Source of the DNA: JAKAGZ01 sp963772675
Lineage (GTDB): Bacteria > Bacteroidota > Ignavibacteria > Ignavibacteriales > Ignavibacteriaceae
Length of the DNA stretch: 64,000 nucleotides
Assembly: GCA_963772675.1 (NCBI GenBank)
Contig: CAVYYF010000005.1
Location: 248,001 to 312,000, forward strand
Direction: 5' to 3'
The position numbers and the translations under genes are program-made. Position 1 is the stretch's first letter; the number at the start of each line of letters is the position of its first letter. Positions 61,424 through 64,000 of this stretch are shown piece by piece. The notes below the pieces were generated by a model that was not told the origin of the DNA, searched no databases, and saw only the letters and a list, made by a program, of their open reading frames with translations.

Positions 61424-62509
61424 ATGAAGAAAACAAAACTTTATGACCTACACATTAAAAATGGTGCAAAGATTGTAGAATTTGCCGGTTACCAGATGCC
61501 AATTCAATATTCATCAATTATAGCTGAGCATAAAGCTGTAAGAAGTTCCGTTGGAGTTTTCGATGTTTCGCACATGGGGGAAGTCTTTATCAGTGGCGAG
61601 AAAGCCTTGGAATTTGTTCAGGAAATAACTGTTAATGATGCCTCAAAATTAAATGATGGAAGAGTTCAATATTCTGCGATGTGTTATAATGATGGCGGAA
61701 TAGTTGATGACCTCCTAGTCTACAGGATATCAAAAAATGAATTTATGCTTGTTATAAACGCATCAAACATTGAAAAAGATTTGAACTGGATGAAAGAAAA
61801 CAACAAGCTTAATGTTGAGATTGATAATCAAAGTGATAATTATTCTCTTCTGGCAATTCAGGGACCTGATTCGAAAAAAACATTGCAAAAAATATGTGAT
61901 AGGGATCTTGATCTTGAGTACTATCATTTCTTTACGGCAAAAATTGCCGGCGTTGAAATGATCATTTCCCGAACAGGATATACAGGAGAGCTGGGTTTTG
62001 AAATTTATTTTAAAGGTGATGAAAAAACAGCTGGAGAAATCTGGGATAAATTATTTGAAGCGGGGGAAGAATTTAATATAAAGCCAATAGGACTTGCTGC
62101 AAGAGATTCCCTTAGGCTCGAGATGGGGTTTTGTCTTTATGGAAACGACATTGATAAAACCACAAATCCACTTGAAGCCGGGCTCGGGTGGATCACTAAA
62201 CTAAAAAAAGAAATTTTTATTGGTAAAGATGCTTTATTAAAAATTAAAGAAGCTGGATTAAAAAGAAAACTTGTCCCGATTTCAACATCCGAGAAGGTTT
62301 TTCCACGCCACGGTTATGAGTTATCTGTTAATGGGAAAAAAATTGGTACTGTAACAAGCGGAACAGTAAGTCCTATCCTGGACAAAGCAATTTCACTTGG
62401 TTATGTTGATATTGATTATGCACATGAGGGCACTACGGTTAATTTTATGGTAAGAGGGAAGGAAATTCCAGCAAATGTTGTTACACTACCTTTTATTAAT
62501 AAAGCATAA
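61424..62509 (+). CDS. gcvT: Aminomethyltransferase (glycine cleavage T protein)
   Basis: A 361-residue tetrahydrofolate enzyme that takes the aminomethyl group from the H protein of the glycine cleavage system. Family features are VGVFDVSHMGEVFISG, the catalytic Asp in DGGIVDDLLVYR (D95/D96), SRTGYTGELGFEIYF and AARDSLRLEMGFCLYGND. No gcvH or gcvP lies in the window. It is likely co-transcribed with rng. Confidence 0.95.
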   Translation: MKKTKLYDLHIKNGAKIVEFAGYQMPIQYSSIIAEHKAVRSSVGVFDVSHMGEVFISGEKALEFVQEITVNDASKLNDGRVQYSAMCYNDGGIVDDLLVYRISKNEFMLVINASNIEKDLNWMKENNKLNVEIDNQSDNYSLLAIQGPDSKKTLQKICDRDLDLEYYHFFTAKIAGVEMIISRTGYTGELGFEIYFKGDEKTAGEIWDKLFEAGEEFNIKPIGLAARDSLRLEMGFCLYGNDIDKTTNPLEAGLGWITKLKKEIFIGKDALLKIKEAGLKRKLVPISTSEKVFPRHGYELSVNGKKIGTVTSGTVSPILDKAISLGYVDIDYAHEGTTVNFMVRGKEIPANVVTLPFINKA

Positions 62510-62544
62510 TAATTAAAACTATTTAATAGCAATTTAAAACGTTT

Positions 62545-63282
62545 ATGAAATGTAATGTTATTATTTCTCCGTCCTTTCTTGACGAATTATATTATGCGGG
62601 GAAAACGATAGTGGTAATTGATGTGTTAAGGGCATCCAACACAATAATAACAGCATTGAATAATGGAGCAAAGGAAATAGTCCCGGTTGCAAGTATTGAA
62701 TTTGCGGTAAAGGTTTCAGGCGGTATGTTTGGTGGACAAACTTTATTAGGTGGAGAAAGAAATACAAAAAAAATAGATGGCTTTGCTTTGGGAAATTCCC
62801 CCGGGGAATATTCTAAAGAAATTATTTACGGTAAATCAATTGTATTTTTCACTACGAATGGTTCAAGAGCAATTGCTAAAGCTAAATTTTCCGAAAATTT
62901 ATTTATTTGTTCTTTTTCAAATCTTGCTGCGATTGCAAAGCAACTTGCAAAACTAAATCTGGACTTTGAAATTCTATGTGCCGGCAGAAATAATTCTTTT
63001 TCACTGGAAGATTCTATTTGCGCAGGTAAACTTATTTTGTACATGCAGGAATTGGATCAAAACTTGGAATTAACAGATTCCTCAAATGCTTGCCTGGCAT
63101 TGAACAAATCTTTTGGCAAAGACATATTAAAAATGCTGAAAAATTGTGATCACGGTAAATTGTTAATTGAGAATGGCTTTGAGGAAGATCTTATAACGTG
63201 CAGTAAGGTGAATAATACTAAAGTTGTTCCATTTTTCAGGGAAAATGTTGTTAAATTAATGCCGAATAAATATTCTTCGTAA
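62545..63282 (+). CDS. comB: 2-phosphosulfolactate phosphatase family protein ComB
   Basis: A 245-residue Mg-dependent phosphatase of the ComB family. Motifs are VVIDVLRASNTIITAL near the N-terminus, LGGERNTKKIDGFALGNSP and FFTTNGSRAIAKA. In methanogens ComB makes sulfolactate for coenzyme M; bacteria without that pathway often carry it next to gcvT or ftsK, where its job is unknown. It lies 35 bases after gcvT. Confidence 0.9.
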   Translation: MKCNVIISPSFLDELYYAGKTIVVIDVLRASNTIITALNNGAKEIVPVASIEFAVKVSGGMFGGQTLLGGERNTKKIDGFALGNSPGEYSKEIIYGKSIVFFTTNGSRAIAKAKFSENLFICSFSNLAAIAKQLAKLNLDFEILCAGRNNSFSLEDSICAGKLILYMQELDQNLELTDSSNACLALNKSFGKDILKMLKNCDHGKLLIENGFEEDLITCSKVNNTKVVPFFRENVVKLMPNKYSS

Positions 63283-63303
63283 AAGAAAACAAATAAACCT
63301 TCT

Positions 63304-64000
63304 ATGGCAGTCAGGAAAAAATCTCCGTCTAAGAAAAACGGAGCCTCTACTGATAAATATTTTGTGATATCATCCGATAAAAAGAAAAGAATTCTCGGGA
63401 TTTTCCTGATAGTTTTTTCGATTTTCACTCTTCTGAGTATAGCGTCCTATTCAAGATATGATCAGGCAGTTCTTAATTATCATTTTTCTGATCTATTTAA
63501 GGTTTTCAGTAGCAGCCAGGAAACCGTGCAAAAAGCAAACGACACTCACAACATGTTGGGAGTTTTTGGCGCGTACATCTCTGATTTTTTTGTTAATTCT
63601 ACTTTCGGAATTTTCTCAACGGTTTTTCCAATAATATTGTTCATTTGGGGATTTTCCTTTTTTAGAAAAATTAACTTTCGAATACTTATCCACACCACTA
63701 ATTTTCTTATTGTCATAGGTTTGTTGCTTTCCTCTTTCTTCGGGGTATTCCGTGAACATTATTCAACATTTGTTAAAGCACCTGAATTATCCGGTGCAAT
63801 CGGAGATTATCTCGGGTTAGCTGTTAGCAGACTGCTAGGCGGAATTGGTGCATTGATTTTTCTTACGGCAGCAACGGTAGTATTATTAATAATCGCATTT
63901 GATATAAAGATAGAAAAGCTGTTTCATTTTGTTGCCAATGCCATTATGGGATCAATGAAAAAAGCAAAAGAAGAATACCAAAACGGCAAAGTTGAAACAA
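63304..64000 (+). CDS. ftsK: DNA translocase FtsK, N-terminus (cut by window edge)
   Basis: An open frame from the ATG at 63304 runs off the end of the window with 232 full codons visible. A Lys-rich N-terminus is followed by four hydrophobic segments (about 30-48, 98-116, 126-146 and 172-200), the FtsK 4TM domain, with the typical SIASYSRYDQAVLNYHF after the first. The motor and gamma domains would lie beyond the edge. FtsK anchors at the division septum and pumps DNA to resolve chromosome dimers. It starts 21 bases after comB. Confidence 0.9.
   Translation, partial: MAVRKKSPSKKNGASTDKYFVISSDKKKRILGIFLIVFSIFTLLSIASYSRYDQAVLNYHFSDLFKVFSSSQETVQKANDTHNMLGVFGAYISDFFVNSTFGIFSTVFPIILFIWGFSFFRKINFRILIHTTNFLIVIGLLLSSFFGVFREHYSTFVKAPELSGAIGDYLGLAVSRLLGGIGALIFLTAATVVLLIIAFDIKIEKLFHFVANAIMGSMKKAKEEYQNGKVET

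Noticed and set aside
1..64000. CRISPR array, prophage, integrase or insertion sequence
   Set aside because: No direct-repeat array, phage gene, tyrosine recombinase or transposase was found anywhere in the window.

Overview
The window is AT-rich chromosomal DNA that is dense in genes. It looks like a Gram-negative bacterium of the Bacteroidota-Chlorobiota (FCB) lineage, and my best guess is the Ignavibacteria. This is inferred from gene content: two tandem DUF2723/TMEM260-like (GT117) proteins, a PafA-type phosphatase, many secreted lipoproteins, DUF4097 and PEGA/DUF5683 proteins, and a compact rimP-nusA-infB-rbfA-truB-ribF-rpsO-pnp cluster. TGA is used as a normal stop codon. I see no rRNA, tRNA, CRISPR array, prophage or insertion sequence.

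Layout. 1-3.1 kb: cut membrane protein, a HEPN-like protein, a repeat element, a broken aldo/keto reductase and a GNAT acetyltransferase. 3.1-8.1 kb: a GH3 glycosidase, then an overlapping pair made of a PEGA-domain membrane protein and an FnIII/propeller lipoprotein. 8.2-12.6 kb: an MFS transporter broken by an in-frame TGA, an AlkD-like DNA glycosylase, a small membrane protein and a PafA-like phosphatase. 12.6-17.9 kb: small, mostly envelope or stress-type genes (DinB, a TonB-N-like anchor, cupin, DUF2892, SnoaL-like lipoprotein) and a second MFS transporter. 17.9-22.0 kb: a complete sugar ABC importer operon. 22.1-26.3 kb: Cu/Zn superoxide dismutase, L-2-hydroxyglutarate oxidase, a lipoprotein, DUF1697 and YdeI-like proteins.

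26.3-30.4 kb: an ECF sigma factor, a HEAT-repeat anti-sigma factor and two DUF4097 proteins packed with (S/T)MGG repeats, one of them frameshifted. This looks like a self-contained envelope-response operon. 30.6-38.6 kb: aldo/keto reductase, two LOG-family proteins, an esterase, DUF1579, a second ECF sigma locus, a frameshifted PLP decarboxylase, and EthD, VOC and DinB proteins. 38.6-46.1 kb: a frameshifted GT9 glycosyltransferase beside two giant GT117-like proteins, pointing to surface glycan or protein O-glycosylation. 46.3-50.4 kb: GT2, an RluE-like pseudouridine synthase, MscL with a zinc ribbon, a lipoprotein and MscS. 50.5-64 kb: the conserved translation/RNA cluster, then rng, gcvT, comB and the start of ftsK.

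The most striking overall feature is five broken accessory genes (six single-base shifts plus one nonsense codon) among otherwise intact core genes. This is either real gene decay or uncorrected assembly error. The best candidate for an under-described system is the sigma/anti-sigma/MGG-repeat operon.
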